Source of the DNA: JBOHRN01 sp050732775 | GTDB taxonomy: Bacteria; Gemmatimonadota; Gemmatimonadetes; Longimicrobiales; Longimicrobiaceae | Assembly (NCBI GenBank): GCA_050732775.1 | Contig: JBOHRN010000046.1 | Location: forward strand, 36,105 to 100,104 | Length of the DNA stretch: 64,000 nucleotides | Direction: 5' to 3' | Part shown: one piece after another, positions 18,701 through 26,537 of the stretch | Numbering within the stretch: the stretch's first letter is position 1 | Layout: every line of letters begins with the position of its first letter | Made by a program: the position numbers and the translations under genes | Notes under the pieces: generated by a model | What the model was told of the DNA's origin: nothing | The model's input: only the letters and a program-made list of their open reading frames with translations | Database searches by the model: none

Positions 18701-19075
18701 CGTGCGGATCGCACGCGCGTCGGCGCCGATCAGCTCTACCCCGTGCCGCTCCAGCACTCCCGAGTCGTGCAGCTCCAGCGCCACGTTCAGAGCCGTCTGG
18801 CCTCCCATGGTGGGGAGGATGGCGTTGGGGCGCTCCACCTCGATAACCCGCTCGACCCACTCCGGGGTGATCGGTTCGATGTAAGTGGCGTCGGCGACGT
18901 CGGGATCGGTCATGATCGTCGCCGGGTTGGAGTTGACGAGCACCACCCGGTACCCCTCCTCGCCCAGGGCGCGGGCCGCCTGGGTGCCCGCGTAGTCGAA
19001 CTCGGCCGCCTGCCCGATCACGATGGGGCCGGAGCCGAGCAGGAGAATACTCTGGATGTCGGTGCGTCTAGGCAT
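15800..19075 (-). CDS. carB: Carbamoyl-phosphate synthase large subunit
   Basis: CarB makes carbamoyl phosphate from bicarbonate, ammonia (delivered by CarA) and two ATP, for arginine and pyrimidine synthesis. The 1091-residue product has the expected two homologous halves, each with an ATP-grasp domain (GSGPIVIGQAAEFDYAGTQA and GSGPNRIGQGVEFDYCCVQA). The C-terminal MGS-like allosteric domain includes VLATDGTARYLRKRG. The length is typical. The carA gene is not in the window. A helix-rich linker with an inserted stretch joins the two halves near residue 400. Upstream by 35 nt is an AsnC-type ligand domain gene; downstream is moxR. Confidence 0.97.
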   Translation of the reverse strand: MPRRTDIQSILLLGSGPIVIGQAAEFDYAGTQAARALGEEGYRVVLVNSNPATIMTDPDVADATYIEPITPEWVERVIEVERPNAILPTMGGQTALNVALELHDSGVLERHGVELIGADARAIRTAEDREEFARAMARVGLAVPHGGFARTLDQALAIVEETGYPAIVRPSFTLGGSGGGIAYNREEFEAQARLGLALSPVGQLQVDRSVIGWKEFELEVVRDGADNAIVVCSIENVDPMGVHTGDSITVAPAQTLSDFEYQRMRSAALAVIREIGVEAGGCNVQFAVNPADGELLVVEMNPRVSRSSALASKATGYPIARVGAKLAVGYRLDELPNAITRTTSACFEPVLDYVVVKFPRFAFEKFPSTDRTLGVQMKAIGESMAIGRTFHAAWQKAIRALESGRDGWETASEPGTDGLPDASDAGLEAALRRPTPERPFQIKRALERGWSVGRVSGLTGLDPWFIAQLNTLVEAGEWYRELSLPDSEELRRMKQMGFSDGQLARLGGETEEVVRRRRAELGVEAVFNRVDTCAGEFPALTPYLYSSYDSEDEAEPSEGRKVMILGSGPNRIGQGVEFDYCCVQAALALREAGWQTIMVNSNPETVSTDFDTSDKLYFEPLTVEDVLEIVRVEQPDGVIVQLGGQTPLKLVASLERAGVPIFGTPADAIDRAEDRERFERLAREIGAEQPANGMAASGDEAAAVAGRIGYPVLLRPSYVLGGAGMEIVYDEHTLGRFFEQALLVSGDRPVLIDRFLEDAVEVDVDALCDGESVVIGGVMQHIEEAGVHSGDSACVLPAYKLSDRELNEIRHLTRRFALELRVVGLINLQFAIVDGVVYVLEVNPRASRTVPFVSKATGVPLARVAARLMTGERLAAFDLPGELSPHGVAVKEAVFPFLKLPGVDPLCGPEMRSTGEAMGIDDSFGMAFAKAQISAGMPLPLQGTVIVTVNDRDKPAVTPVIRRLHDMGFRVLATDGTARYLRKRGVPCEHVYKVNEGRPNMADRIISGEVALLINTPLGKQSQYDDYATRRAALAHGVPYITTMSAASAAADAISALRSRKREVRPLQDRSGARHDPPAAYRGRPEEPIPA

Positions 19076-19110
19076 GGATTACGGGGCGCTGAACCCTTCG
19101 AGCCCGGCCG

Positions 19111-19386
19111 CTACTCGAACATATCCCACGCCTGCTCCAGGTCCTTCTTGGAGTATACCCGGAAGGCGGTGAGGGTAGAGGTTCGCTCGATGCCCTCCAC
19201 CCCGGCTATATCCTCGGTTACCACCGTGGCTACCCGCTCGTACTCGGGCACCCGCACGATGGCCACCAGATCGTGCTCGCCCGAGACCGAGTAGACTTCG
19301 GCCACGCCGTCTATGCCGGCGATACGGCGGGCGATCGCGGGGATGTCTCCGGGATGGGCCCGGATCAGGACTACCGCGGCGACCAT
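19111..19386 (-). CDS. Stand-alone AsnC/Lrp ligand-binding (RAM) domain protein
   Basis: 91 residues that cover only the effector-binding half of Lrp/AsnC regulators: VAAVVLIRAHPGD, GVAEVYSVSGEHDLVAIVRV, and a C-terminal TLTAFRVYSKKDLEQAW. There is no DNA-binding helix-turn-helix. Such stand-alone RAM domains bind amino acids or partner with full-length regulators. The ATG at 19386 has a GGAGG Shine-Dalgarno sequence 4 nt upstream, so the in-frame extension further upstream is not used. It precedes carB and could sense an amino acid for that pathway, but this is only suggested by position. Confidence 0.85.
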   Translation of the reverse strand: MVAAVVLIRAHPGDIPAIARRIAGIDGVAEVYSVSGEHDLVAIVRVPEYERVATVVTEDIAGVEGIERTSTLTAFRVYSKKDLEQAWDMFE

Positions 19387-19466
19387 AAAACCTCCGTGAG
19401 TGGGGAGTAAGGAGCGGACGGGAAATGGACGTGCCTGGGAGGCTGCCCGCAAGGTCACCCGGCCGA

Positions 19467-20162
19467 CTATTCGCGTGGCGCCGGAGGAAGCTCGCGGAAG
19501 CGGTATACGATCACCCCCCGGTCGGTAACCTCGGAGTCGACCCGGACGCCGTCGTCGAGGGAGGTTAGAACCTTGTCGGCCCGGGTGAGGGGCCAGTTCA
19601 GTACCGCCGCCACCTCGCTCACGGTCAGCAGGCCACCGTTTCTGGCCGCCAGCCGGAGTACCGGCCTCTGAAACGCGGCTAGCAGCGCGTCGCGCCTGCT
19701 TTTACGCTCGCGTAGGGCCGCTCGATAGGAACCGTACGCCAACGCTGCAGAAACGGTGGCCATGACCAGAGCGGCGTAATCGACTTCCCCGGCCACACCA
19801 ACGTAGAGGAAGAGGAGGGCGAGCGCGGCCAGCAACCACCCGGTTGTCCGTCGCGCCCGCTCTTTGCCCTGAGAGGGCACCCCCGCCACCTCTCTGTCCA
19901 GGCGCGCGGCCGCAACCCGGCGCGCCCCCTCGCCCCAGTTGAGTCCGCAGCGGGGGCAAACCTGGTGCTCCTTGCGGGCCAGGTAGTAAATTATCCCGGC
20001 GGCGCCGAACAGCCAGGCGGTGAGCACGGCCAGCCCCACCAGAGCGGCCATGTGCAGCCCGCGCGAGAAGTACGGCAACCCCTCGCCCCGGTACCGGCAG
20101 CGGGGGCAAACCGGAACCGAAGCGTACGGCAAATCGGTGGATAAGTCGGTCAAGCTGTCCAT
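19467..20162 (-). CDS. Membrane protein with two zinc ribbons and a C-terminal winged-helix-like domain
   Basis: 231 residues. Two CxxC zinc-knuckle halves (CPRCRYRG near residue 19 and CPRCGLNW near 70) flank a membrane segment (about 38-62). Two further membrane helices lie at about 107-123 and 128-145. The C-terminal 75 residues (LLTVSEVAAVLNWPLTRADKV and the segment after it) look like a winged helix. I do not recognise a family. The arrangement suggests a membrane-tethered regulator. It is transcribed away from the phosphodiesterase gene, 69 nt apart, and is not coupled to the AsnC-like gene downstream. Confidence 0.68.
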   Translation of the reverse strand: MDSLTDLSTDLPYASVPVCPRCRYRGEGLPYFSRGLHMAALVGLAVLTAWLFGAAGIIYYLARKEHQVCPRCGLNWGEGARRVAAARLDREVAGVPSQGKERARRTTGWLLAALALLFLYVGVAGEVDYAALVMATVSAALAYGSYRAALRERKSRRDALLAAFQRPVLRLAARNGGLLTVSEVAAVLNWPLTRADKVLTSLDDGVRVDSEVTDRGVIVYRFRELPPAPRE

Positions 20163-20231
20163 CGGCGGCGCCAGCGGCGAGGAATCATCTCTTTAGCAGG
20201 TAGTACGGCCGTTCGCCAGAAAAGATTCGCC

Positions 20232-21266
20232 GTGACCCTTCTCCGCCTCGCCGCACCGATCGCCCAGCTCGGTCTCTGGCTCGGCGCCGCCGGGTGCGCC
20301 CCCACCCTCCCCCCGCCCGCTCCGGACACGCCGCTCTCGGTGGTGCTCCTCTCCATCGACGGGCTCCGGCCCGACGCCATCCACCCGCAGCGAACGCCCA
20401 CTCTTTGGCGGCTGATGGAGCAGGGAGCGTATACGCTCCGTGCCCGCACCACGCTGCCCAGCTACACTCTCCCCTCCCACACCTCGATGCTCACCGGAGT
20501 AGGGCCGGACGTCCACGGCGTGGCTTGGAACGAAGACCGGGTGAGTGCGGTGGGGTACGTGGAGACGCCCACGGTCTTCGACCTGGCGAACGCCCGGGGC
20601 ATCGAGAGCGCGGCCGTGCTCGGCAAGCGTAAGCTCCGGCATCTGACCCGGCCGGGCTCCCTGGGCCGGCTGATCTACCCCCGCGAGACCCTTTACCGGT
20701 TGGCGCCGGAGGTGGTGGCCGCGGTCGAAAGCATCCTCCTCTTCGAGCGGCCGCGGCTCCTCTTTGTCCACCTGCCCGACCCCGACGTCCTGGGGCACGC
20801 CTTCGGGTGGATGTCCGGGCCGTATCTGGGGGGCGTGCGCCGGGCCGACGCCGCCGCCCACCGCCTCCTCGGCGCCGCCCAGAGGGCGTACGGGGACCGC
20901 TTCGTAATCATCGTCACAGCCGACCACGGGGGCAGCGGCCGGGACCACGGCAGCGCTTCGGACGACGACGTACTCATCCCCTGGATCGCGTGGGGCGCCG
21001 GTGTCCGGCGGGGTGAGGTAGCCCGGCCGGTGCGGACTTTCGACACCGCGGCCACGGTGCTGCGGCTGCTGGAGATCGAGGTGCCGGAGGGGCTGCGGGG
21101 GAGGGTGGTGGAAGAGGCGTTGGGGGCGCCTACCAGCGCGACCGCTCGCCGCGCACGTCCACGTGCAGAAAGGGTCCGCGGAGGGGCGGCCTGGTGTCGT
21201 ACACCCCAGCGCCCCCTTCCAGCGTGGGGTAGCGGCGCACCACCCGCTCCAAGGCGAGGAGGATGA
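20232..21266 (+). CDS. Alkaline-phosphatase-superfamily lipoprotein (nucleotide pyrophosphatase/phosphodiesterase type)
   Basis: 344 residues beginning with a lipoprotein signal (lipobox LGAAGC, Cys about residue 22). The metal site of type I phosphodiesterases is complete: the SIDGLRPD metal ligand, the nucleophile Thr in LPSYTLPSHTSMLTG, the DPDVLGHAFG ligands and the ADHGG motif. It should hydrolyse phosphodiester or pyrophosphate bonds outside the cytoplasm; the substrate is unknown. The last 45 residues are basic and Arg/Pro-rich and overlap the convergent M15 peptidase gene by 137 nt, so the tail may be a late read-through extension rather than a folded part. Confidence 0.85.
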   Translation: MTLLRLAAPIAQLGLWLGAAGCAPTLPPPAPDTPLSVVLLSIDGLRPDAIHPQRTPTLWRLMEQGAYTLRARTTLPSYTLPSHTSMLTGVGPDVHGVAWNEDRVSAVGYVETPTVFDLANARGIESAAVLGKRKLRHLTRPGSLGRLIYPRETLYRLAPEVVAAVESILLFERPRLLFVHLPDPDVLGHAFGWMSGPYLGGVRRADAAAHRLLGAAQRAYGDRFVIIVTADHGGSGRDHGSASDDDVLIPWIAWGAGVRRGEVARPVRTFDTAATVLRLLEIEVPEGLRGRVVEEALGAPTSATARRARPRAERVRGGAAWCRTPQRPLPAWGSGAPPAPRRGG

Positions 21267-22131
21267 GCCGGGCGTCCGCGGCGTCGGCTCTGCCGTCACC
21301 GTTGAGGTCGTCCATCCACCCGTCCCCGTCGTTGTCGACGAACACGTCGGCCGCGTCGCCGTACATGTGGCGGGAGAAGGCGGCGCGCCCGTCACCGCCC
21401 GGCCCGTTGTACTGGGGTGTGCGGTAGCCGCTCAGGATAGAGAAGTGCCGGGCGCGTATGCCCATGGCACCGAGTTCGTCGAGCATCAGCTCCAGCTTGT
21501 CGATGAGCCGCAGGTCCAGCGCCACGTACTTGGGCCAAACCCGGTGCTGGTCCTTGGTCTTGAGATCGCCTAGCCGGACGCGGTCCGAGATGAGCAAGTC
21601 CTGATTGGCGGGCGTGATCTCCACCAACGCTACGGGAGCCCGGTACTCCGCGCCCGACGGCCCGCCCGCGGGGAATGAGCCCACGAAGTAGCCGTTCAGG
21701 AACCCCCCCTCGGAGACGAGCGCCGCGGCAAGGGTGAGCAGGCGGACCTCCCCGATCTTCTGGCTCCACCCGCTCCCGTTCAGTTGCAGCTCCCAGACTC
21801 CGGCCCGATCAGGGGCCAGGAGCACTCCCCGGTACGGCGATTCGCCCAGCAGATCCGGCTCTTCGGTCCCTAGTACGGGGAGCCACCGGTAGCTGATACC
21901 CGGGGGCGGCGCTCCCGCCCACTCCAGAGGAAGGTCCACGGTGTCGAGCGGGGTGGCGAGCACCGCCCGGAGCCGGCCGCTACGCCCGCGTGCCTCCCCG
22001 GCCAGCGCCACCCCGTACGCCGGCTCTTTTACCACCGAGACGGTTTTCTCCGGGGCCGGGGCCTGGGCCAGAACCGGAAAGCCGGCCAAGAGGGTGGCCA
22101 GCGCGGCGGCTAGAGAGCGACCGCGCGTCAT
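21130..22131 (-). CDS. M15-family peptidase (D-Ala-D-Ala carboxypeptidase type) with dockerin-like insertion
   Basis: 333 residues with a signal peptide (about 1-22), a beta-rich region (about 30-130) and an M15A-type zinc peptidase domain (about 170-333). The zinc ligands are His255 and Asp262 in SRHMYGDAAD and His323 in LHVD. Between them lies an Asp-rich segment (about 266-290) that matches a calcium-binding dockerin repeat (DLNGDGRADAADARLILLAL), preceded by a shorter DNDGDG loop. M15 enzymes trim peptidoglycan stem peptides in the periplasm. The ATG overlaps the stop of the SH3-repeat gene (ATGA), so they are translated together and probably work on the cell wall. Confidence 0.82.
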   Translation of the reverse strand: MTRGRSLAAALATLLAGFPVLAQAPAPEKTVSVVKEPAYGVALAGEARGRSGRLRAVLATPLDTVDLPLEWAGAPPPGISYRWLPVLGTEEPDLLGESPYRGVLLAPDRAGVWELQLNGSGWSQKIGEVRLLTLAAALVSEGGFLNGYFVGSFPAGGPSGAEYRAPVALVEITPANQDLLISDRVRLGDLKTKDQHRVWPKYVALDLRLIDKLELMLDELGAMGIRARHFSILSGYRTPQYNGPGGDGRAAFSRHMYGDAADVFVDNDGDGWMDDLNGDGRADAADARLILLALERVVRRYPTLEGGAGVYDTRPPLRGPFLHVDVRGERSRW

Positions 22132-23072
22132 GAGCGGGGGATGGGGGTGAGCCGTAACGCCTCCAGCACCGGGTGTCCCATCAGTTCGGAGCGGCCGGTG
22201 CGGACCCTGGCCAGAACGCGCACCCGCTGCAAGGGGGTGAGCCGCCGGGCCGCCGCGAGCTGGGACTCTTGCAGCAGGACGTACACGAAGCCGGGGTCGT
22301 TAACCAACCCCCTGACCAGGAGGTACGGCTCTCCCGGGGGAAGGTCCGCGCGCATCGGCTCTGCTTCCCGCAGGGCGAGAAACTGGAGGGTGAGGTCTAC
22401 GGTTCTGCCGTTGAAGAGAGCCGGCTGCTCGCGCATGCGGGTCACGGTGGCGCCCGTCGCCACTCCTCCGCTCCCCTCTCCCCGCATCCACCCCTCCAAG
22501 CGCACCCGCACCCACGACCCTTCGCGCCCCAGCGGCCGTGGCGAGGCGTCCGGCCGCAGCACGGCCAGGGTATCCCCGCCGGGCGAGGCGAGCAGAACCG
22601 GCGCCTCCGGGGGCGGGGGCGGCGCGGCGTCCCCCGTGGCCGCGACCTCCTCGACAGACCTTCCCCAAATCCAGCCGCTCCGCCGTACCCGCACCCACTC
22701 CCCCCGCCGCTCCGCCTCTTCCACCAGCATACCCCCCAAGGCCCGCGCCAGCGGCGTGCCGGCGGGCCGGGAGTGAAGGGTTCCGCCTTGGGAACGGACG
22801 GCTAGCCGGTAGCCGTCACGGTCGACCTCCTCGAGCAGTGGCGCCGGCATCCACCCCTCCAGCACACCCTCCCTCCACCCCCCCTCGACTCGCCCGGGGA
22901 GGAGTTCGCTACCCTGGAGGACGACCGCCACCCGCAGTCCGTTTGGGGTGAGGCGGAAGTTTTCCTCGCCCGCCGTTACCCGCAGACGGGTCTGCTGGGC
23001 TTCCGCGCCGGCAACGCCCAGCAGGAGCGCGGCGAGGGCCAGGGCGAGAGACAAGAAAGGTGGCGGCTTCAA
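22128..23072 (-). CDS. Secreted protein with three SH3-like repeats
   Basis: 314 residues from a TTG start at 23072. The N terminus is a signal peptide (FLSLALALAALLLGVAGAEA). Three repeats of the bacterial SH3 type follow, each ending in a Trp-rich pattern: GWREGVLEGWM, EWVRVRRSGWIW and SWVRVRLEGWMR. A Pro-rich linker lies at about 165-175. Bacterial SH3 domains often bind peptidoglycan, and the next gene encodes a wall peptidase overlapping by 4 nt. I therefore infer cell-wall targeting. The start is set by the signal peptide; the frame is open upstream inside gpmI, which is not believable. Confidence 0.72.
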   Translation of the reverse strand: MKPPPFLSLALALAALLLGVAGAEAQQTRLRVTAGEENFRLTPNGLRVAVVLQGSELLPGRVEGGWREGVLEGWMPAPLLEEVDRDGYRLAVRSQGGTLHSRPAGTPLARALGGMLVEEAERRGEWVRVRRSGWIWGRSVEEVAATGDAAPPPPPEAPVLLASPGGDTLAVLRPDASPRPLGREGSWVRVRLEGWMRGEGSGGVATGATVTRMREQPALFNGRTVDLTLQFLALREAEPMRADLPPGEPYLLVRGLVNDPGFVYVLLQESQLAAARRLTPLQRVRVLARVRTGRSELMGHPVLEALRLTPIPRS

Positions 23073-23144
23073 GGTGTCGGGTCTACTTTTATTTGTGATA
23101 CCAAAGTAAATATTCCCGCTCGTGCGCAAGGTGTCAAACCCGAC

Positions 23145-24713
23145 GTGAAAGATGATGGGGTGGCCGGTCCGGGCGTACTGCTGGTAATCCTGGACGGATG
23201 GGGGCTCAGGGAACCCGCCAGCGACAACGCTATCAGCCAGGCCCGGACCCCCACCTGGGACCAGCTCTGGAGTAGCGGCCGGTACCCGCGCGCCACCCTG
23301 CAGACCAGCGGCCGGGCCGTGGGGTTGCCAGACGGCCAGATGGGTAACTCCGAAGTGGGACACCTGAACCTCGGCGCGGGGCGGGTGGTGTCGCAATCGA
23401 TCTTGCGTATCTCGGACGCCATCCGGTCGGGAGATTTTTTCCGCAACGACGCGCTGCAAAGTGCCGTCCGCGCCGTCAAGGAGCGGGGGAGCACCCTCCA
23501 CTTGATGGGCTTGCTGGGGCCGGGCGGGGTCCACGCCGTGGACGACCACCTCCACGCCCTGCTCGACCTGGCCGCGCGGGAAGACGCGCCCCGGGTACGG
23601 CTCCACCTCTTCCTGGACGGCCGGGACACCCCGCCGAAGTCGGCGCGAGGGTACCTAACCGGCCTGCTGCGGCGCCTCGGGGGTGATGAAAGGGTTCGGA
23701 TAGCCACGCTGGCGGGGCGGTACTTCGGCATGGACCGCGACCGGCGCTGGGAGAGGACCCGCCTGGCGTACCAGGCGGTGCTGGGCCGGGGAGCTGTATC
23801 CAGCGATCCGGTGCAGGCGTTGGAGCAAGCGTACGCGGCCGGTGAGACCGACGAGTTCGTGACCCCCCGGGTGCTGGTCGATCGGGGAGGTGAGCCGGTG
23901 GGGGTCATGCGGGAGGGGGACGTAGTCATTTTCTTTAACTTCCGCGCCGACCGGGCCCGCCAGCTCTGCCGCGCGCTGGCCGAAGACGGCTTCGACAACT
24001 TTGCCACGGCGGGGCGGCCGCGGGTGGAGCTCGTTACCCTCACGGAGTACGACAGCGACTTCTCCTTTCCCGTGGCCTTCCCCGCACTGGAGTTACGGGA
24101 GACCCTAGCCGACGCTCTGGCCGACCACGGACTGCGCGGCTTCCGCACGGCCGAAACCGAGAAGTATCCGCACGTCACGTACTTTTTCAACGGCGGCTGG
24201 GAAGACCCCCCGGCTGGGGAGGAGAGGCGCCTGGTCCCTTCTCCCAAGGTGGCCACTTACGACCTACAGCCCGAGATGAGCGCACCCGGGGTCACCGACG
24301 GGCTCCTGGAGGCGGTCCGCTCGCGCCGCTTCTCCTTTCTGCTTTGCAACTACGCCAACCCCGACATGGTGGGCCACACCGGCGTGCTCGAGGCGGCGGT
24401 TCGCGCCGTGGAGGCGGTCGACCAGTGCGTGGGCCGGGTGTTGGCTGCGTGCCGCGAGACGGGCACCACCCTGCTGGTGAGCGCCGACCACGGTAACTGC
24501 GAGCAGATGTACGACCCCGAGACCGGCGGCCCCCATACGGCCCACACCACCAACCCGGTGGGCATACTGCTGGTGGAGCCGGAGGACGCCCGGACCGCCG
24601 GCGCCTTGGAGCACGGCGCCCTGTGCGACGTGGCCCCCACCGTGCTCGGGCTACTCGACGTGCCCCAGCCGACGGAGATGACCGGCCGGGACCTCCGCCG
24701 CTTGTCGGGGTAG
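23145..24713 (+). CDS. gpmI: 2,3-bisphosphoglycerate-independent phosphoglycerate mutase
   Basis: GpmI interconverts 3- and 2-phosphoglycerate in glycolysis and gluconeogenesis using two manganese ions. The 522-residue protein has the N-terminal metal motif VILDGWG, the phosphoserine loop GNSEVGHLNLGAGR, the transferase domain with DGRDTPPKS, and the C-terminal metal motifs NYANPDMVGHTG and SADHGNCE. GTG start at 23145. The divergent SH3-repeat gene starts 72 nt away, so the short A/T-rich stretch between them (around 23085-23115) must hold both promoters. Confidence 0.96.
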   Translation: MKDDGVAGPGVLLVILDGWGLREPASDNAISQARTPTWDQLWSSGRYPRATLQTSGRAVGLPDGQMGNSEVGHLNLGAGRVVSQSILRISDAIRSGDFFRNDALQSAVRAVKERGSTLHLMGLLGPGGVHAVDDHLHALLDLAAREDAPRVRLHLFLDGRDTPPKSARGYLTGLLRRLGGDERVRIATLAGRYFGMDRDRRWERTRLAYQAVLGRGAVSSDPVQALEQAYAAGETDEFVTPRVLVDRGGEPVGVMREGDVVIFFNFRADRARQLCRALAEDGFDNFATAGRPRVELVTLTEYDSDFSFPVAFPALELRETLADALADHGLRGFRTAETEKYPHVTYFFNGGWEDPPAGEERRLVPSPKVATYDLQPEMSAPGVTDGLLEAVRSRRFSFLLCNYANPDMVGHTGVLEAAVRAVEAVDQCVGRVLAACRETGTTLLVSADHGNCEQMYDPETGGPHTAHTTNPVGILLVEPEDARTAGALEHGALCDVAPTVLGLLDVPQPTEMTGRDLRRLSG

Positions 24714-24769
24714 GAGCCAAGGGATAGCTTCTCGCCGCGATCCGACTCCACCGTCAATACCCCGTTTTC

Positions 24770-25438
24770 ATGACACGCTTCCTCTTTGCCGCGGCCGCAC
24801 TGGCGGTCGCCGCCCCGGCCGCGGCCCAGGAGATCGACTCCCCCTACCGCTACCTGGAAGAGACCAAGGCCCTCGGCGGCTACGGCGGATACCTGTGGAC
24901 CGGGCGCGGAGAGATCGGCGCCGGCCCGGCCCCCGCACCGCTGGCCGGACTCCGCTTCTCGGTCCGCTTCGCCGGACCCGCCTACGGCGACTTCCGGCTC
25001 GGCTTCTCGCCCAGCGAACGGACGGTGTACCGAGCCGCCGAGCCCGGCGACACCACCTTGGTCAAGGTCGGCACTGCCTCTGCCCCGCTGGTGATCGCCG
25101 AAGCCGGGCTCCGCTTCCAAGTCACCGGTCCGCGCAGTTGGCGAAAGCTGGCGCCTTACCTGGCCGCCTCGGGCGCGCTCGCCGCCGACCTGGGGCGAGG
25201 CGACGACTTCGAGGAAGAGGTCCCCGAGGATGAGCGCTTCGACTTCGGTCCGGCCCTTGCGGTCGGAGTCGCCGCCGGGACCGACTGGTACCTGTCCGAG
25301 CGGCTCTCGCTCAACCTCGAGCTGCGGGACTACATCTGGCGGCTCCAGGTCCCCGACGGTCTACGAGCGGCGGCGAGCGAAGAGCGCCAGTGGATTAACA
25401 ACCTGGCACTGACCGTGGGCGCGGCCCTCCACTTTTGA
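24770..25438 (+). CDS. Secreted protein, probable small outer-membrane beta-barrel
   Basis: 222 residues with a clear signal peptide (cleavage after about residue 19, AAAQ). Alternating hydrophobic strands follow, with aromatic girdle residues (GLRFSVRFAGPAYGDFRLGF, LSLNLELRDYIWRL) and a final strand ending in Phe (NLALTVGAALHF). A terminal Phe is typical for outer-membrane beta-barrels recognised by BamA. An eight-strand barrel would fit the size. I do not recognise a specific family. It lies 56 nt after gpmI and 6 nt before the BON-domain gene, which also suits an envelope role. Confidence 0.7.
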   Translation: MTRFLFAAAALAVAAPAAAQEIDSPYRYLEETKALGGYGGYLWTGRGEIGAGPAPAPLAGLRFSVRFAGPAYGDFRLGFSPSERTVYRAAEPGDTTLVKVGTASAPLVIAEAGLRFQVTGPRSWRKLAPYLAASGALAADLGRGDDFEEEVPEDERFDFGPALAVGVAAGTDWYLSERLSLNLELRDYIWRLQVPDGLRAAASEERQWINNLALTVGAALHF

Positions 25439-25444
25439 GCGAGC

Positions 25445-25912
25445 ATGATGGCTAACGACTTCGACCAGACCGACGACCTGGCTTCCCTCAGCGACGACGA
25501 GTTGTACGACCTGGTGCGGGAGCAGTTGCGAGACAACTCGGGCGTGGACACAGCCGCCATCGACGTCTCGGTAAAAGACGGCCGGGTGACCCTCTCGGGC
25601 AGGGTGGGCACCGAAGAGGAGGTGCGGGTAGCCGAGCGCGTCTTGGACGACACCCTGGGCTTGACCGACTACGCCAATGAGTTGATGGTCGGTGACCTGG
25701 CTCGCGGCGAGGCGGCGGCTGGACCCGGCCCACCCCACGACGAGATGGAAGGCATCTTGGGCGGGGAGGACGACGACCAGTCCGACACCGCCGAACACCT
25801 GGACGAGACCCCCGACGAGCAGGAGTACGGTACGCGAGACCTCCAAGACGCCATCGAGAAGGGTATCCCTTACTCACCCCCCGACCGCGCGACGCCTGAA
25901 GGCCACGGGTAA
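25445..25912 (+). CDS. BON-domain protein
   Basis: 155 residues with one BON domain (about 15-80: ELYDLVREQLRDN, then VSVKDGRVTLSGRVGTEEE). The C-terminal tail is acidic and low in structure. BON domains bind membranes or hydrophobic ligands. Here there is no signal peptide, so the protein should stay in the cytoplasm or sit at the inner face of the membrane. ATG at 25445 (a second ATG follows at 25448) is 6 nt after the preceding stop. Its end overlaps the likely start of mobA. Confidence 0.82.
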   Translation: MMANDFDQTDDLASLSDDELYDLVREQLRDNSGVDTAAIDVSVKDGRVTLSGRVGTEEEVRVAERVLDDTLGLTDYANELMVGDLARGEAAAGPGPPHDEMEGILGGEDDDQSDTAEHLDETPDEQEYGTRDLQDAIEKGIPYSPPDRATPEGHG

Positions 25913-26537
25913 GGGTACTTTTCTCGGCGCCATTTTGGCGGGCGGGGAGTCGCGCCGCTTCGGTTCGGCCAAGCCCCTCGCCCTTCTCTGCGGCCAGACC
26001 CTGGCCGAGCGGCTCGCCGGAGCCCTCGCGGGGGTGGTGGGCCGGGTGGTGGCGGTGGCTCCGCACTCCGGCTCCCTCGCGGAAACGGGGCTAGCCCTGG
26101 TTCCGGACCTGCTCCCCGGCCGCGGGCCACTCTCAGGCGTACACGCGGCCCTGACGGCGGCTAGGGAAGAAGGTTGCCGGGGCGTACTCGCGGTGGCGTG
26201 CGACCTGCCCCTGGTGCCGAGAGAGCTGCTGCGGCTGCTCGCCGCCGGGGCGGCCGCTCACCCGCGCCCGCCCCTAGCCCCCGAAAGCCGGGGTCCGCGC
26301 GGCTTCGAGCCTCTGTGCGCCTGCTGGCCGGTCTCATCGCTCGACCGGCTGGAAGCGTACCTAGTCGACGGTGGCCGCGAGGCCGCCGCTTTCTTTCGAG
26401 AGTCGCGCGGCCGCCTTCTACCCCTCTCGCAGGTAGAACGGATCGGAGACCCCGAGGTGATCTTCCTGAACGTAAACACGCCCGCCGACCTGGAGCGAGC
26501 GCGCGAGGCTTTGAAGCAAAGGGAGCCGCGGCGGTGA
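25896..26537 (+). CDS. mobA: Molybdenum cofactor guanylyltransferase
   Basis: MobA attaches GMP to molybdopterin to make the guanine dinucleotide form of the molybdenum cofactor. The nucleotide-binding motif GAILAGGESRRFG and the CDLPLVP metal-binding loop are present, and the length (213 residues) is usual. The start is unclear. No ATG, GTG or TTG lies between the end of the BON gene and the first conserved residue; the closest candidate is CTG at 25896, which overlaps the BON gene by 17 nt. A start further upstream would give an unlikely N-terminal extension. The stop overlaps moeA by GTGA. Confidence 0.83.
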   Translation: MKATGKGTFLGAILAGGESRRFGSAKPLALLCGQTLAERLAGALAGVVGRVVAVAPHSGSLAETGLALVPDLLPGRGPLSGVHAALTAAREEGCRGVLAVACDLPLVPRELLRLLAAGAAAHPRPPLAPESRGPRGFEPLCACWPVSSLDRLEAYLVDGGREAAAFFRESRGRLLPLSQVERIGDPEVIFLNVNTPADLERAREALKQREPRR

